This document shows, piece after piece, positions 63,781-64,000 of a stretch of 64,000 nucleotides of DNA. Origin of the DNA: CAVXNP01 sp963763305 (GTDB taxonomy: Bacteria > Pseudomonadota > Gammaproteobacteria > Xanthomonadales > Rhodanobacteraceae); assembly GCA_963763305.1 (NCBI GenBank), contig CAVXNP010000001.1:2666001-2730000 (forward strand). The letters run 5' to 3'. Position 1 is the first letter of the stretch. Each line of letters starts with the position of its first letter. The notes under the pieces were generated by a model. It had not been told where the DNA came from. It saw nothing but the letters and a program-made list of their open reading frames with translations, and did not search any database. The position numbers were made by a program, and so were the translations under genes.

Positions 63781-63981
63781 GAGCCACCATGGACGCGCGT
63801 ACCGGGTTGAGCTCGATGTAGCGATAGACGGTCATGAGGTAGCGCTCGGTATCGACGAGGCATGATTTGAATCGCCCTTGCCAGAGCGTGCCGGAGCGGC
63901 GGTGGCGCTTGTTGAAGGCCTGCACGTAGCATTGGCCGAAATTGCGCATCGCAAGCGACAGGGCCTCCCTTTCCGGAGGAG
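63781..63981 (-). pseudogene. RAYT fragment H
   Basis: The RAYT part from the SMVAL region back to TCCGGAG, where the sequence changes to the GGGGTCAGGTTC mini-element exactly as in fragment D. The duplicated junction points to recombination between the two sites. Confidence 0.8.
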
Positions 63982-64000
63982 AATAAGGGGTCAGGTTCAT
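63982..64000. repeat. Start of a GGGGTCAGGTTC mini-element at the window edge
   Basis: AATAAGGGGTCAGGTTCAT matches the first half of the elements at 53655 and 61516; the window ends within it. Confidence 0.75.

Overview
The window is a high-GC gammaproteobacterial chromosome segment. Gene content (parC, cfa, minCDE, purT, bpt, tesB, nadK, a GldA/GldG-like ABC cassette), the style of the proteins and dense intergenic GTAGG-headed REP palindromes suggest the Xanthomonadales, probably Rhodanobacteraceae (Rhodanobacter/Dyella/Luteibacter-like). The assignment is inferred from family resemblance, not from a search.

Layout. 0-8 kb: an exported small protein, parC (one frameshift), an N-formylglutamate amidohydrolase-like gene, a TraB/GumN-like protein, a ZIP transporter and a proline-iminopeptidase-like lipoprotein broken by three 1-nt indels. 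8-19 kb: a minus-strand set of five exported proteins (two DUF3887-like, a ~2,045-residue protein with two VWA domains, a VanY/M15 carboxypeptidase and one unknown) downstream of a CadC-like wHTH-TM-TPR regulator; this is my best candidate for an undescribed envelope system. 19-30 kb: cfa; a fluoride unit (riboswitch, crcB, DUF190); a Bcr/CflA-type exporter; a DUF5916 outer-membrane protein; a 3-methyladenine DNA glycosylase (frameshifted); ChaB; and GNAT-minC-minD-minE. 30-42 kb: a two-component system, an SRPBCC-type membrane protein, a GldA/ABC-2/GldG-like operon, a copper/cytochrome-oxidase assembly group (CtaG, SCO, PCuAC) and an SPFH-RHH-CPBP operon with a likely RHH operator. 43-52 kb: a transglutaminase-like protein, purT, a glutamate-synthase-like FMN protein, bpt, DUF2007, tesB, an amidase and nadK.

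52.4-64 kb differs: lower GC, broken genes and many mobile sequences. Eight full or partial copies of one REP-associated tyrosine transposase (RAYT) lie in 7.4 kb. Two sit in ~0.83-kb units ending in inverted copies of GGGGACGGAGGGAATTAA. Between them are a fibronectin-III fragment of RHS/wall-protein type, small exported or membrane proteins without relatives I recognise, and a coupled pair (HEIAH metallopeptidase-like C-terminus plus secreted partner) resembling a polymorphic toxin tip with its immunity gene. IS110 and IS3 remnants, one intact IS3 and one degenerate IS3 are interleaved. I read this as a decayed RHS/toxin-immunity locus shuffled by repeat recombination.

Many chromosomal genes carry single-nucleotide indels, often in homopolymers, including essential parC. 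Some may be sequence errors rather than true pseudogenes, so the frameshifted genes are annotated as full-length spans with the break positions given.
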